A stretch of DNA of 64,000 nucleotides from Austropuccinia psidii (Eukaryota > Basidiomycota > Pucciniomycetes > Pucciniales > Sphaerophragmiaceae), in assembly GCA_023105745.1 (NCBI GenBank), contig JALGQZ010000011.1, positions 14,413,975 through 14,477,974 of the forward strand. The letters are read 5' to 3'. Each line of letters opens with the position of its first letter. Position 1 is the stretch's first letter. A program made the translations under genes and the position numbers. The notes under the pieces were generated by a model. That model was given only the letters and a program-made list of their open reading frames with translations, made no database searches and had not been told where the DNA came from. Shown here one piece after another: positions 22,131 to 35,107 of this stretch.

Positions 22131-23603
22131 GCAAATATCTGCCCAAGATCCTCTTGAAGAACTACTGAATGAATTCAGAGAGGGACAGTTTAGCACTACC
22201 CTCACCAGTAAACAGAAACTAAGTTTACTAAAAATTCTGAGAAAGAATAGATCAGCATTTGCCATTGGTAAAGAATCATTAGGCAAAATTAGAGGCCATG
22301 ATATAGAACTATATCTGGATGTGGAAAGACCTTATCCACCCATGCTCAGGAGACCCCCTTACCCAGAAAGTCTGGAAACCAGGAATGAAATTGAAAAACA
22401 TATCAATGAACTCCTGGACCTAGATGTCATCAGAAGGATTGGACACAATGAAATAGTGGAAATTACCACTCCTGTCCTGATCACCTGGCATGATGGCAAG
22501 TCTAGGCTGTGTAGAGATTTCAGAGCTCTGAATAACTACACCAAAGCTGACAGGTACCCTATACCCAGGATATCTCATGCATTAGACAAACTGGCAAAAG
22601 CCAAATACATAACCAAAATGGATTGTATGAAAGGCTTCCACCAGAATGGAGTTAAACCAAACTCCATGAAATTACTCAGAATCATATGTCATATGGGCAT
22701 ATATGAGTACACCAGGATGCCTTTGGCATCAAGAATGCACCAGCCCACTTCCAAAAGATGATGGACACCTTATTTAAAGAAGAAATATTGCAAGGCTGGA
22801 TGGTAGTATATATTGATGACATCATTATATACTCAGAGACATGGGAAGACCATATGAAATACATAGAAAGAGTGCTAAGTAAATGCACACCAATGAATCT
22901 AAAAATTTCACTTAAAAAGTGCAATTTTGGCCAACAAGAGGTACCAGCACTAGAACATAAAGTCTCAGGTCTTAGTCTGGCAATTGACCAGAACAAAGTA
23001 ACAGCAGCACTGCAAAAGCCAGCCCCAAGAAAAATCAAAGAGATGCAATCATTACTTGGGTTTTCTAGCTACTATAGAAACCACATCAAAAGGTTTTCCC
23101 ACATAAATAGTAGTTTATTCAAGATATGCTCAAAAGATGTAGTTTTTGAAATTACCAAGGAAAGAAGGGATGCATATGAGAGGATCAAATATGAACTCAA
23201 AAATGAACCTGTGCTCATTTTTCCTGACTTTAAACTACCATTCAAGTTATACATAGATGCAGCATGTAGCCAAGGCTTAGGAGAAACCCTTCACCAGAGA
23301 CAAATTGTGGATGGTGAACCAAGAGAGGGAGTAATATGTTACATCTCTAGGCAACTGAAAGATTCAGAAGCCAGGTATGGGGCCACCCAGACTGAATGTC
23401 TATGCTTATTCTGGGCTTTAGAGAAACTATATCATTATTTGGGGGGTGCGGTCTTTGAATTCTACACAGACCGCACAGCCTTGAAGTCTTTACTAAACAT
23501 TAATAATACCAATAGACACATACTGAGGTGGCAGATAGCCATCCAGGAGTATAGAGGCAATATGACCATTACATACAAAGAGGGTAAAAGTCATTGCTCA
23601 TGA
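22131..23603 (+). pseudogene. Reverse transcriptase and RNase H of element A
   Basis: RT blocks follow in order: RPYPPMLRRPPYPESLE (22327), TTPVLITWHDGKSRLCRDFR, KAKYITKMDCMKGFHQNGV. At ~22725 one base is missing in the MPFGIKNAP motif, so the frame changes and continues from 22758 with [18 protein letters not shown]. The YIDD catalytic motif is intact. KKCNFGQQEVPALEHKVSG and [17 protein letters not shown] follow, then RNase [49 protein letters not shown]. The frame ends where a segment of about 60 bp is lost (~23598). Confidence 0.88.
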
Positions 23604-25342
23604 CCCTGAAGTAGCACCTAAAATTCCTATCCATTTCATGGAAATAGACAGAAAGAAAAACTTCAGATTTTCTGAGTGGGCACCAGAATTTGGTACCCCA
23701 GACAGTGGAAACACTGACTCAGAAGGAACAGAAACTCCCATATTGGGAATAAGCTCCTCAGAGCTGCAAAATTAATTCCTAAATGCAGTAATGAAGACAT
23801 ATTTCAAACACAAACAGTGTAAGATGTTGTGGCAACTCCTTCAGCAAAAGTACAGGAGCCCAGAGCTGGAATCCCAGTTAGAGGAACCCTGGTTGAGGGA
23901 CTATAAGGACAATAAATTTTTCCTTATGGATGGCCTGCTCTACCATAGAGAGAAACCCACTAGTGCACTAACAATAATAGACAGAGACCATTTATCTTTG
24001 ATCATGCAGGAATGCCATGACTGCCCCTATATGGGACATATGAGTGAAGACAGGACCAAAGAAAGGGTGGCAAGCACTGCTTGGTGTCCCAAATGGGAAC
24101 AACAGTTGAGTGAATACATCAATACTTTTTGAAGATTCCAGAAGGCAAATAGAAAACATAGGAAGAAGTATGGGTTACTTCAACACATAGGAGAACCCAA
24201 ACACCCATGGGAGATCATCAACATTGACTGGGTTACAGGACTTGTCCCAGGGGGAAAAGAAAACTTCAATGCCTGCTTACTCATGGTTGATAGATTCAGC
24301 ATGATTATGAGGTTCTTACCATGTCACAAGGAGGACACAGCCATGGATACTGCTCTGTTATTCTGGAACAACATCATATCTACCTGTGGAGTCCGTAAGA
24401 TCATCATCAGTGATAGGGACCCAAAGTTCACATCTAAATTTTTGGACCAACCTCTATGACATGCTAGGCACTAAAATTTCTTTTTCTAAAGCTTACCATC
24501 CAGAAACAGTTGGATTAACTGAAAGGATGATCCAAACAATGGAGGACATCCTTGGAAGATTCTGTGCTTATGGCATGGAATATAAGGACCATGAAGGTTA
24601 CACCCATGACTGGGTTACCATTCTAACAGCAGTCCAACTGGCTTATAACACAAGTCAGCACTCTACCACAGGAAAAACACCTGCACTGGTAGAGAAGGGG
24701 TGAAATCCCCTATTGCCTGTGGATCACCTGAAGAAAAAAATTTCTGACCATCCACCCCACAGCCAAAGACTTCCATGATATGTGGAAGAGGGCTTGTGAC
24801 ACAGCTTCTAAATGCATACCTGAGGCAAAAGAATATAATAAGCAGAGGTGGGACAAATCACACATGGAACCTGAATTTAGAGAAGGGGACCAAGTGTTAG
24901 TGTCCACACTTGAATTTCATAATCTCAAAGGACCCAAGAAAATGAGAGACTCATTTGTGGGGCCCTTCACTATCGTTAAATTGATAGGAAAAATGCAGTG
25001 GAAGTCAAACTCACAGAGGAATTTTCCAGGAAACACCCAGTCTTTCCAGGGAGTTTAGTCAAGCCATACTTCCAGACAGAGGAGGATAAATTCTCCTCCA
25101 GGAAGAAGAACCCCACCCCATCAGAAATAGTGGAAGTGGAGGACTCCCCTGGACATGTGAAGAAAATTATCAAGGCCAGGAAGATCAGAATTGATGGTAA
25201 GGATCAGAGACAATACTTAGTCAGATTCAAGAACCAGACAGCTGATAAGGACAAATGGTTGGCAGAAGATGCCATACCAGATGGAAACCTTCATTTAAGG
25301 AGATTCAGAGCCTCTAGGAGGACTGAACAGTTTCATCAATGA
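23604..25342 (+). pseudogene. Integrase and chromodomain of element A
   Basis: From 23791: [24 protein letters not shown]...[16 protein letters not shown] (HH part of the zinc finger). A TGA at 24130 replaces the first CC-finger region (B: ERCQKAN). INIDWVTGL and [11 protein letters not shown] carry the first two catalytic Asp; a 1-bp insertion at ~24440 shifts the frame into 24386-24703 ([18 protein letters not shown]). TGA at 24701-24703 replaces the Trp of the KGWNP motif, exactly as in B. The tail (24998-25342) has FPGSLVKPYF and the chromodomain YLVRFKNQTADKDKWLAE. Confidence 0.87.
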
Positions 25343-25366
25343 TGAGCCTTTTTTAAAGGGAGGGTA

Positions 25367-26780
25367 TGTCAGCCTGTGACTCAAAACAAGAGCACAAGCA
25401 TGACGGCGAAATACCATAAATCAATGGTATAGCCAAGATACCACCAAAAAATGGAGCTGAGCCAAATCTGCTCAAAAAGTATCAGAGGAAAGAGGAAACT
25501 AACTGATCTCCAAATATTCAAGTCCCATCACCATAGGACAAAGAATAACAAAGTTATTCCTGCTCAAAGTTATTTCTGAGCATAAACCTTAATTTTCACC
25601 TCCCATCTGAAATACAAAGTAAGAGGCTTAAAAACATCAAATGGGTACTACGAATGAAGCTCTAAGTAAGGGATATCCAATGGTACCAGCCAAACTGAGC
25701 TAGCACCAGTATTGCAGAGGTTATGGCCTAATTCAGGCCAAATAAGGGTGAATAAAATATTCACCTCCCATCTAACTTCTACCATTTTAGTGTGAGATAC
25801 CCAAAGTGGGGTTCTTTTGGAAAGTGCACATTCAGAGCTATCTGACGGTGCCATTAATTTCCCCATATCTCATCTAGAACAAAATCTATAAGTCAAACAA
25901 GCCCAATACAGCTTTTTGCCTAAAACACACATATGTACAAAAATCTTGTACATGGCATAACTTTGCCATATTTAATGATAACAATATCAAATGAGGTACC
26001 ATTGAGTACAAAACATATAGGGCTACACACGTAACCAATTCTGAGGTTGATATCTCAAAAAATGACAAAGGTATGGCTGTTTTAACGTCAAAATTTCACA
26101 GTTTAGCCAATAGAGCCTTACCATGGGATAATATCCCATAACCATGATTATGAGGTGTCAAATAGACAAAAAAGCTTGTTTTTACTTCAATACCTGATAG
26201 TTTGATCAATACTGGGGTCTCATACAGGTTCTGTACAGCATTCTACATGTCATAAACATCAAAATCAGGCTATGTGGTCCCCAGATGAAAGTTTCCAACC
26301 TGTATTGGTGAAAACTGCCCAGATGTGGTTTTGAAACCACATATGAGCCAAATTCAGGGTATAAAGGTCTTTTTCAAATCACAAGCCTTTCCATGAGAGT
26401 GAAAAATCTTCACATCCTCTATGTGAAAAGGTCTAGCAGCATTTTCACCCTATTTCAGGATAAAAGGAGGCATTTTCACTGCCAGAAAAGGAATCCCCAT
26501 CCTGCTCTTGAATTTCTACATAGTACAACTGTCAAAAACAGCTATACTCTTGGAAATAATAAGGTTATACTTTAAATTTAAGTATTGTAGCTCTTATTAT
26601 AGTAATCCAACTGGTAAGACTGCACCCAGGGCTTTGAACAATGCTCACCACCAGTATATTAGTATAGTAAAGCCCTTATTATCCTCAATAAAGTTTTTAT
26701 TTACCATTTTCACCATGTCACAGTCATAGTTAAAGCTTATAAATACAATTATACACCTTTATGATAGACTCAGCCTGACA
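25367..26780 (+). repeat. 3' LTR of element A (LTR-1, 1414 bp)
   Basis: Starts TGTCAGCCTGTGACTC after the polypurine tract aaagggagggta and ends CAGCCTGACA, followed by GTCCA. Contains the family palindromes around 26107-26130 and 26320-26345; the second has lost symmetry on its right arm. Confidence 0.92.
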
Positions 26781-26785
26781 GTCCA

Positions 26786-27558
26786 CAACTATTAAGATTG
26801 AGTCAAAGTTGTTGGAAAATGGAAATTGAGTGATCAAGTCCATTGATAAGGAATTCCAAGGACCAGATAGAATTTGGGGATGCTTGAGTAATACAAACTT
26901 CTTATGAGAATTGTGCTTGTTTCTTGAACATTCCTTCCATGAGGACACATAGTACTTCATGAGTTTATTCATTCCAGCCCAATAAACGTCCCTGTTGATG
27001 GGCTTGAGACCCTTCTCCAGGAAAGGATGTACATCTGAAGGTGAATTATGATGCATTTGAAGGATATCCAGTTGACGTTCTTGATTTCTTGGGATAACCA
27101 CTCAATCATTGGGTAAAAGTAACTTCGCTTGAGGTTCAAGAGAATAATCTGGTACTGATTGACCTCTTGATAGTTTCTTGAGTACTTCTTTATAATCTTT
27201 GTCTTTCCATACTTCTTTTTGAATATGGTTAACAAAATATGAGATTATATCTACTTTGATTGAAAAGAATCTTGATTCTTGAATCCCATCTTGCTTAAGA
27301 ATTTGATGAAAATCTTGACAATTATTGTCAATAAAGTCCATCCCCCCTGTGGGCAAATGTCGTCCCAATGTGATGAGGCATCTTGTAAAGTGGCCAGTCT
27401 GCCTGGGTGGTGAGTGATATTAAGTGAAACTCGGAGAGAAATTCAGCGCAGAAAGCCTGATGACATGTAAAGACTTTGGAAGAAATGAAGTACTGAAGAG
27501 AAAAATGGTCTGTAAAGACATCAAAAGAATGAGAAAGAGAAAGAAGAAAAGCTCTCAA
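26786..27558 (-). pseudogene. RNase H end and integrase N-terminus of element D
   Basis: Reads RAFLLSLSHSFDVFTDHFSL (RNase H end) at 27558. VFTCHQAFCAEFLSEFH follows, then the spacer ESRFFSIKVDIISYF, then the zinc-binding and start-of-core segment YVSSWKECSRNKHNSHKKF and LSMDLITQFPFSN with the first integrase Asp (~26840). It ends at SILIVVDC, where element A is inserted with duplication GTCCA. The HHCC finger is damaged: CQQC-type Cys appears as WKEC. Confidence 0.8.
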
Positions 27559-27579
27559 GCGCTTGAGAGCCCAAACTAT

Positions 27580-28852
27580 GCCAAGGAGCTCCTTGGCATG
27601 AATTTAATAATTGAGTTCAGCTTGGAGGAACTTGTGACTATCAAATGCAATTGGATGCTTTCCCAAGTCATTCACCTGACTAAGTACAGCACCCAAGGAA
27701 TAATCAGAAGTCCCAGTCTCCACAATAGTTGGTAGAGAAAGATTGAAATGAGAAAGGACAGAGGCAGTGGTGAATGTGTCTTTGAGTAATTGAAACTGGC
27801 TAAGACATTCCTCATTGAAGATAAAGGGAGACTCTTTTTGAAGAAAGGAAGTGAGAGCAGTGATTTTTTTGGAGTAATTTTCAATGAAAAGATGATACAA
27901 ATTGGCAAAGCCATGAAATTATTGAAGAGCCTTGCTGTTCTTGGGATAAGACCAATTGAGGATTGGTTGAAACTTTGAAGAATCTATTGTGAGCCTGTCA
28001 ATTAAAATAAGATAGCCAAGGTATTTCCCACTTGAGGCATGGAATACACACTTTGTGGCTTTGGAAAATAAATCATTGTCCCTCAGCCTTTGGAGAACAG
28101 AAGCCAAATGTTGGATATGTTCCTCCTCAGGCCTTGAGAAGACCATAATATCATTTAAAAAAACTAAAACAAATATTTCCAAGAAATCTGAAAAGATATC
28201 ATTTAAAATATTATAGAAGGAAGCAGGAGAATTGGTTCAGCCAAATGGCATCACTAAATAGTAATAAATACAATATTTGGTTCTAAAGGTAGTTAAATGC
28301 TCATCCCCTTCTTAAATTATCAGGAGATTATAAGCACCATGAAAATCTATCATGGAGAATATATAGTAAAGCCATTGAAGACAGTGAGAAGCTGGTTCAT
28401 AGGAGGAACAGGCTACCTGTTCTTCCTAGTGGCAGAACTGACTTTAGGGTAGTGAACACACAAAATGGAGGCCACCATCCTTTTTCTTAACAAAAAGGAC
28501 AGGTGCTCCCGTTGAAGAGGAGCTTCACTTGATGAGACCTTTCTCTATATTCTCTGAAATTTAGGCCCGCAGAGTCTCTGACTCTTGATTTGATAAGGAG
28601 TAGATAACACCAACTAGTGGTAGAAGACCCTCCAGTCCAATATGATGATCACAGGAATGGTGCGGAAGAAGGTTCTCTTCTTTCACCTTGTAGAATACAT
28701 ACAAATACTGCTGATAAGGAAGAGGGACAACTTTCAGCACAGTTACAATTTCTTCTAGCTCTTCCTCATAATTCCACTTCTCCTCCAAGGATGAATGGAA
28801 GTATAGCAGAGGAAGGTCCATATCCCCTTGAAGGAGATGAAGTGAAGATATA
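27580..28852 (-). pseudogene. Reverse transcriptase and RNase H of element D
   Basis: Recognisable segments run from 28852 down. They are DHHIGLEGLLPLVGVIYSL (RT entry), then FLNDIMVFSR at ~28160, where a working enzyme has Y/F-x-DD, so the first catalytic Asp is Asn. Next come KYLGYLILIDRLTIDSSK, FIENYSKKITALTSFL, and the RNase H start IVETGTSDYSLGAVLSQV (normally ETDASDYALGAVL; Asp to Gly). At least three stops or frameshifts separate the blocks. This belongs to a different Ty3 lineage from A, B and F: its junction region reads SLSNQESETLRA. Confidence 0.85.
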
Positions 28853-29498
28853 TGTCAGGCTGAGTCTATTATATAGGTATTAAAATAGTACATACAGCTT
28901 TAACTGTGACTGTTACGTGGAGAAAAATAGTAAAAAAAAGGTTTTCAAGAGTTCAATAAGGGCTTTACTAAAGCTTTTTAGTGGTGGTGAGGGCTGTTGA
29001 AAGCCCCAGATGCAGTGTTCATCTTTTGGGTGACAATAATTAAGATTATAATTATATTGGTTTATTTTCCAAGAGTATAACTGTTTTTGACAGTTTTACT
29101 ACGTAGAAATTTAAGAGCAGGATGGGGAGTCCTCTTTTGGGAAGAGGAAGGTCTTTTTTTGTCCTGAAATTGGGTGAACGGCTCCTCTAGATCATTTCAC
29201 ATGGATGAACTGAAGATTTTTCACTTCAGAGTATTGGCTTGTGGTTTCCACAAGGCCTGTATACTCTGTATTGCACTCAGATGTGGTTTTGAAACCACAT
29301 CTGGGCAGTTTTCACCAATCCAGGGTGAATATTTTCATCTGGGGAACACACATCCCTCTTCTGACATGTATGGCATGTAGAATGGTGTACAGAACCTGTA
29401 TGGGACCCATGTATTTAATGAGCTATGAGGTATTGAAGTATAAACATGCTTCTTTGTCTGTTTGATACCTCATAATCATGGTTATGGGATATTTTCCC
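28853..29498 (-). repeat. Solo LTR E, left part (LTR-1), inside element D pol
   Basis: Begins TGTCAGGCTGAGTC in plus sense. Flanking ATATA (28848-28852) pairs with TTATA after the right part (42606-42610), a 5-bp duplication with one change. The LTR is cut at 29498 by element F and continues at 41844. Total LTR length without F is about 1.4 kb, so no internal region is left. It contains the palindrome at 29278-29303. Confidence 0.85.
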
Positions 29499-31405
29499 TG
29501 TAAGATGTGTCTATGAAACTGTTGATAATATTACTATGAATCAACAGTACCATGACTGTTATTTTGAAATATAATAATGAGAATTATTATAACCACAATT
29601 GAATAATTAATTAATCAATTATTTCTTTTACTTGTTATACACTACTAGTAATTATAAAAGTAAGGACTAATTGTCTACTAAAATCAATTACAAGAAGTAT
29701 TTAATAATAAAACTTCTTCATTAAGATAATAGAATCATCTTAATATATAGCTATCTTATGTAAGAATAACTATAAATATAATTCTTGAAGAAAACAATTA
29801 CTAGAGAAAAACTTCAAGAATTTAAGATAACTAACTGACTAATACTCCAAAGAACTTATTAAAGATAAAAGTAGAAAAATTTGATGGATAATTGTGTATT
29901 TAAAGGATAAAAAATGGATATATTACACTATTACAGAAATATATAGTTTATTTCTTTGATTTCAAGCTTTTCTGATTGATGATGAAAGAATAAAACACTT
30001 AAGAAATAGTTTCAACTAATACTTACTTGTTGGTAATAAAGGTATAATTGAATAATGTGATGATCTGAAAAAAAAGCAAGAAGAGGGCTTGTTTAAGTCT
30101 AAGACAGCTCACAGAGGTGTGTCATGGAACATACTAAAAAAAAAGTGAGTGAGAAAACAACAGATCTTTTTGTGTTATTGATTGCATCATCTGTTGTTAT
30201 GTAAGATTGTCATAATTACTTAATTGAGGCTTTTATGTGACTACCAACCCATTTATGGTTAAGAATAAAAGGAGTGAAAACTGTAAGTCTTCTTTTATTC
30301 CAAAAAAATAATTGATTTCTCAAAGTTATCAATGTTGTTGGAAATTTCATCACAGAATGTATTTTCTGTGACTTTTCAAAGATTCTGTGTTTCATGTGGA
30401 ATCCTCAAAAATGGACTGTAAGTAAAACTTTTAATTTTACTTATGAAAGTATAATTCATTTTGCTTTTGATATGAATTTTAAAGCTCTTAATTGGTCCTG
30501 AAAGCTTTAGAAAGATTAATTAATAATTGTATTTTTAATGAACTTTTGAAGTTTTTACCTCATTTCTATGTAGAATTGCAAATAGCAGTATATTGCTGGT
30601 TGCTATGAGGTAAATCAATGGATACTAGTCCAAAAAGGGTTTTAATTACTCTTTTGGGGTTTGTGCATGGAAAATAATTAAGAATTGAGTTGTTTACAGG
30701 AGTCTAAGTTGCTCTTTAACTCCTTGGCACTTCAAAATAGTGGCTTCTTTGCTATTTTCTTATGATATAATGAAGTTTTGAGTTTGAAACCAAGTTCCTA
30801 AGAGGCATTAGTTTACTAATTGGGCCAGGATCAGCCAGGGATCCAAGCTTTGAGGCTGTCCACGCCTCAGAGGCCTCAGAAGTTGGGTACCCTGGCTCTG
30901 TTTGATGTCTTTTGCCCCCCTTGACTAGTTTCATGTCAAAAATAGAAATTCAGGCTTAAAGACTGAGACCCACTATTGGTGTACAAAAATTGTATTTAAG
31001 AAGACCATAATACTAAGTTCCAGAAACATGCATAACACTATTCTTAGTGTATATGTAACATAGGATTTCTCACATTCCCATCATTTTGGTGTGAAATTGA
31101 GAAAAACAAAGATTTTCACGGATCCTTTATGTGGTATTGAAGTATTTTCCAAATTACCATCTCAAAGAGTTTTTTTGAGGTTATTCACTCTATGGAGCTA
31201 CCCTAGGTGAAGGTTTGTGTAGAATCCAAATCTGGCCTTAAATCCATGGATTTACTTACTTAATAAAACATTATTCATCTTTTCTGAAATCAAAAAAGAT
31301 GAATTTTCAATATATGCATGACTTATGGGTTATTCATAGCTCAGAATTTGTTTTTAAGATAATTGTGGCCTATTTAGGTATGTAAAATATTCCTCAAGGC
31401 TCACA
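29499..31405 (-). repeat. 3' LTR of element F (LTR-3, 1907 bp)
   Basis: Plus-sense TGTAAGATGTGTCTATG ... CAAGGCTCACA, next to the polypurine tract. Partner of 39953-41843. Confidence 0.9.
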
Positions 31406-31425
31406 TTCCCTCCAACCAAAAAATA
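31406..31425 (-). other. Polypurine tract of element F
   Basis: In element sense the bases TTTTTTGGTTGGAGGGAA end just before the LTR's TGTGAG. Same position and style as in G. Confidence 0.7.
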
Positions 31426-31512
31426 AAATTGTACTACAATTTTATCAATGGTATAAGGAAGAAAAAGACCCCAAAGGGGGTTGATGTCCGCTTTCCAACC
31501 TCTTTTCATTAC

Positions 31513-32990
31513 TCAGAGCAAGTAATTGAAAGCACATTTATAGACATATTCGGGATTGTGGCCTTCTTTCATGTCGAAATCTTCTTGAGAGTTTATCTGA
31601 GTCAGGGATTTCTGATTCTGCCAGCCATTCATCTTCATGTACTGGATTTCCATATCTGACATGATATTCTGTTTAATTTTTCCCCTAAGTCTCCCTTCTT
31701 TAATGAATTTATTTATCTTTTTGTATTCATTCTGTTCCACTGGTGGTACAGTTAAAGGAGTTGGGTTCCTTAAAGGAAACAATTTTTTTTCAGCTGGTTG
31801 ATAAGGCTTTATCAGGCTGACTGGAAAAGTGGTGTGTTTGTTTTCCAATTCACCACTCAATTCCATTTGAACTGAATTGGTTCCATGTAAGGAAAAAATA
31901 ACAAAAGGTCCTACATAAAAATTTTTAAATTGCTTTAGGCCTTTGATATTATTAAAATTCAAGGTTGAAATTAGAACTAAGTCCCCTACTTGGAATCCTG
32001 GTACTTTGTGACTCTTGTCCCATTTCTGTTTTGCATAGTCAAAAGTGTCATTCATACTTTTTTTGCATGATATTTCAATTTATCAAGCATTATCTTGAAG
32101 CTGGAAGCTGTACGATGAATGTCAATCAAGTCTTTCCTCAGTGTGTCTGGTGGGAGTCTTGGATTCCATCCTTTTTGTAACATAGCAGGATTTTGGCCTG
32201 TAGAAAAATGGACTGATGCCTTATATGCCAGTTCCGATTCAGGTATTAGAGTGCACCAGTCATGGGTAAAGCCATCTGAGTCTTTGAATTCCAACCCATA
32301 AGCACAGAATCTCCTGATCATGTCCTCTAAAGTTTGAATCATTATTTCTGCTAGTCCATCTGTTTGAGGGTGATATTCTGTTGAGAATGACAACTTAGTC
32401 CCAAACAATCTGTGAATATTGGTCCAAAGTGAAGATGTGACTTTGGGATCTCTGTCACTTATGATATTCTTAAACAACCCTGTATGAGAAATAACTCTAC
32501 TCTATAGAAGAATAGCTGTATCCATAGCAGTGTCATCTTTATGACATGGTAAGAATATGGGAGTTTTGCTATATCTGTCTACAATGACTAAACAAGCATT
32601 ATAGCTTTTGTCACCACTTTGAGGAAGTGCTGTTCCCCAATCCATGTGAACAACTTCCCACGGGGATTTTGGTTCTTGAATATGAATCATAAGTCGAAAT
32701 TTCTTGCCTGTACTTTTGTTTGCTTTTTGGCATCTATCACAGGTATGGCAATATTCAATGGTTTTTTTCTCCAATATGGCCACCATGCACAGTTCTTCAC
32801 TTTTTTCAAGTGTTCTGTCTTCTGAAAGGTGTTCAGAGTAGATGCTATCATGGCATTCATGAAGAGTGGTATTGATAAGACATCTGCTACACAATCTCAT
32901 TACACAAGAATGTTTGGTTCTGTGGTAAATTATCCCATCAAACAAGTGAAATCTCCCTTCAGAATAGAAATTCTTCCAAACTTCATCCAA
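31513..32990 (-). pseudogene. Integrase and chromodomain of element F
   Basis: 32990-32502: YHRTKHS...ECHDSIYSEHLSEDRT...CHTCDRCQKANKSTGK, a complete HHCC zinc finger, then VHMDWGTALP with the first catalytic Asp. 32477-32052: [18 protein letters not shown] (second Asp), YHPQTDGLAEIMIQTLEDMI (Glu normally after LAER; here LAEIM), and KGWNPRLPPDTL with the Trp kept. 32055-31513: FQVGDLVLISTLNFNNIKGL, FPVSLIKPYQ and a degraded chromodomain. Breaks lie at ~32500 and 32052. Confidence 0.88.
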
Positions 32991-33014
32991 TGCGTTGACT
33001 AAAGATGTATCTTT

Positions 33015-34120
33015 TCAGTATTCATCTAATAATGAAGTCAATATATGGCAATTCCTGTCTTTCTTATAATATTTTCTGACTTCTTCAAATAATTCAGTCC
33101 CAATATCAGTTATGTTGATTACTTCAATTGGAATATGTGGTTCTGCTTCCAAAGGTACATACCTGCTAAGTCCATCAGCATTATTGTGAATTTTGCCTGT
33201 TTTATGAACTATAGTCACATTACCTCTATATTGTTGAATGGCTATTTGCCATCTCAACATATTTCTGTTGGGAGTTTCCATGTTAAGAAGTGATTTCACC
33301 TCATTACAGTAAGTTATCACTTCAAAAACACTTTCATCAAGATAATAGTGTGATTTATCAAGTTCCCACACCAAGCATAAGCACACCATCTGGCTTGCAA
33401 CATATATGGCTTCTTTTGGTTTTATTTGTCTTGAGATGTGACAAACTGGTCCCTCTGTAGGTTTGTCATTAATAATTTGGACTTGATGTAAGGCTGCCCA
33501 TAATCCATCTCCACATGCATCAATGTAGAATTTAAAAGGTATATTCCAGTCAGGCATGAGGAGTAAAGGTTCTTCTGTAAGAGATTTCCTTATCTTCTCA
33601 TCAGCTTCAATTCTTTCTTGTGTCATCTCAAATACTGTCTGTTGATCACAGATTCTATAGAGTGACCTGGCTAGAATTTCAAAGTGTTTCAGGTGTTTCC
33701 TGTAATAACTGGAAAAGCCAAGAAAAGACATCATCTCATTTATATTCTGGGGTATTGGCTTGAGTAACACTGCTGCCACTTTATTTTTGTCAATACCCAA
33801 GCTTAGACCAGAAACAATATGTCCTGAAGCCTTAACTTCTTCAAAGCCAAAATTACATTTCATGAGTGAAATCTCCATATTTACTCCTGTAACTTTATCA
33901 AGTACTCTTTCAAGTATTTTAAAGTGCAAAGACCATGAGTCAGAACATATGATAATATCATCAATATAAATGATAGGCCATCCTTAAGAAAATTCTGTGG
34001 GGAAGATGGTATTCATTATTCTTTGATAATGAGATGGTGCATTTTTAATACCAAATGGAACTCTAAGATACTCATAAATACCACAGTGAGTGATAATTCT
34101 AAGTAATTTACTAGTTTTGG
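33015..34120 (-). pseudogene. Reverse transcriptase second part and RNase H of element F
   Basis: Starts with SKLLRIITHCGIYEYLRV (34110), then the catalytic [13 protein letters not shown] at ~33970-33935, intact, after a TAA at ~33985. From 33929: [37 protein letters not shown], then RNase [41 protein letters not shown]. The tail [20 protein letters not shown] marks the RNase H to integrase spacer. Many substitutions in otherwise conserved blocks. Confidence 0.88.
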
Positions 34121-34125
34121 GCATC

Positions 34126-34849
34126 TGTCACAGCCATGGAGACAGGCAGGGGATTACCACTTATTACTAATGGAAAATCTTCCAACACCTAATCAGCAAG
34201 GGGTTTCATGGAAGATTAACCAAATACAGTTTAAAACCTCAACACAGCTCAATTCAGGCAAAACAAAAATACAGGATTCACCAAATACGGGCCTGCCTTC
34301 AATACAGGTGCAAATACCTGTATTGATTCAATTATCTGTATTGGATACACCAATACAGTTTCACATCTCAAATACAGGTTTCTCAATCATACAATCATGG
34401 TTTCTCAACACTCAAACTCAAGGCTGGTATTTTTTCACATATACCAGCCCCCTTTCACCCACCTGGGGGTTTTTCCCTCAGTTAATCAAAATATTGGATT
34501 TATTATTTATTATTATTTTATTTCTCATTAAGAAATATTATTTTATTAATTATTAAGTTAGTCTTTGCCTTCCCTCACCTGTTCAGTAGAGTCCTGGTGG
34601 CCATATCCTTTATTAATCCTTTTTTCTTTTCTGAACAGGTTGAAACAGTGATACAGGATTATTTGTGGTTGGCTCTTTATTATTGCTTTTGTTTTTCTCT
34701 CATATCTTTTAATGCCTATTATTTTACGACTAGGAATTTATTCTCTTATTTCATTACTCTTATCAATTGAGTATTTATTCTGAGCCCTCCATAAGTAGGT
34801 CTATTCACTGTGTGCCAGGCCCTATTCATTTAGAAGAGTCCCTGTGACA
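34126..34849 (-). repeat. Solo LTR-2 inside the RT gene of element F
   Basis: 724 bp, TGTCACAGCCATGG ... AGTCCCTGTGACA in plus sense, flanked by a perfect duplication GCATC (34121-34125 and 34850-34854). Same family as the LTRs of D. In plus orientation it is the mirror of the D LTRs at 11502 and 54739. Confidence 0.9.
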
Positions 34850-34854
34850 GCATC

Positions 34855-35102
34855 AAGACATCTTAATGAAAGCCTTTCAATGCATCCATTGATGTAATAT
34901 ATATGGCTTTAGATAATTGGGTCAAGGTTTCTTCAATTCTAGGAATTGAATAACTATCTGGAACTGTGTAGGTAGTCAATTCTCTAAGATCTCCAACCAT
35001 CCTTGATTTATAATTATGCCAAGCAATAATAACGGGTGTTGTCACTTCAACTTCTTCATTATGGTGTACTTTCCTTAGGACACCCAGTGGGATCAATTAT
35101 TG
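34855..35102 (-). pseudogene. Reverse transcriptase of element F, first part
   Basis: Reads LGVLRKVHHNEEVEVTTPVI, IAWHNYKSRMVGDLRELTTY, YSIPRIEETLTQLSKA and SMDALKGFH, the fingers/palm start of a Ty3-type RT. Ends where the LTR-2 solo element is inserted (duplication GCATC). Confidence 0.85.
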
Positions 35103-35107
35103 GATAT

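Larger units (their letters stand above)
15801..26780 (+). mobile_element. Element A: Ty3/Gypsy retrotransposon inserted in D's integrase
   Basis: LTR-1 copies bound it (15801-18570 with an internal insertion; 25367-26780). GTCCA is duplicated at 15796-15800 and 26781-26785. The inside reads primer-site region, leader, gag with ORF1 overlap, protease, RT, RNase H, integrase, chromodomain, then polypurine tract (around 25350-25366). It has frameshifts, stops and a deletion of roughly 60 bp after RNase H, so it cannot make a full polyprotein. Confidence 0.92.
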
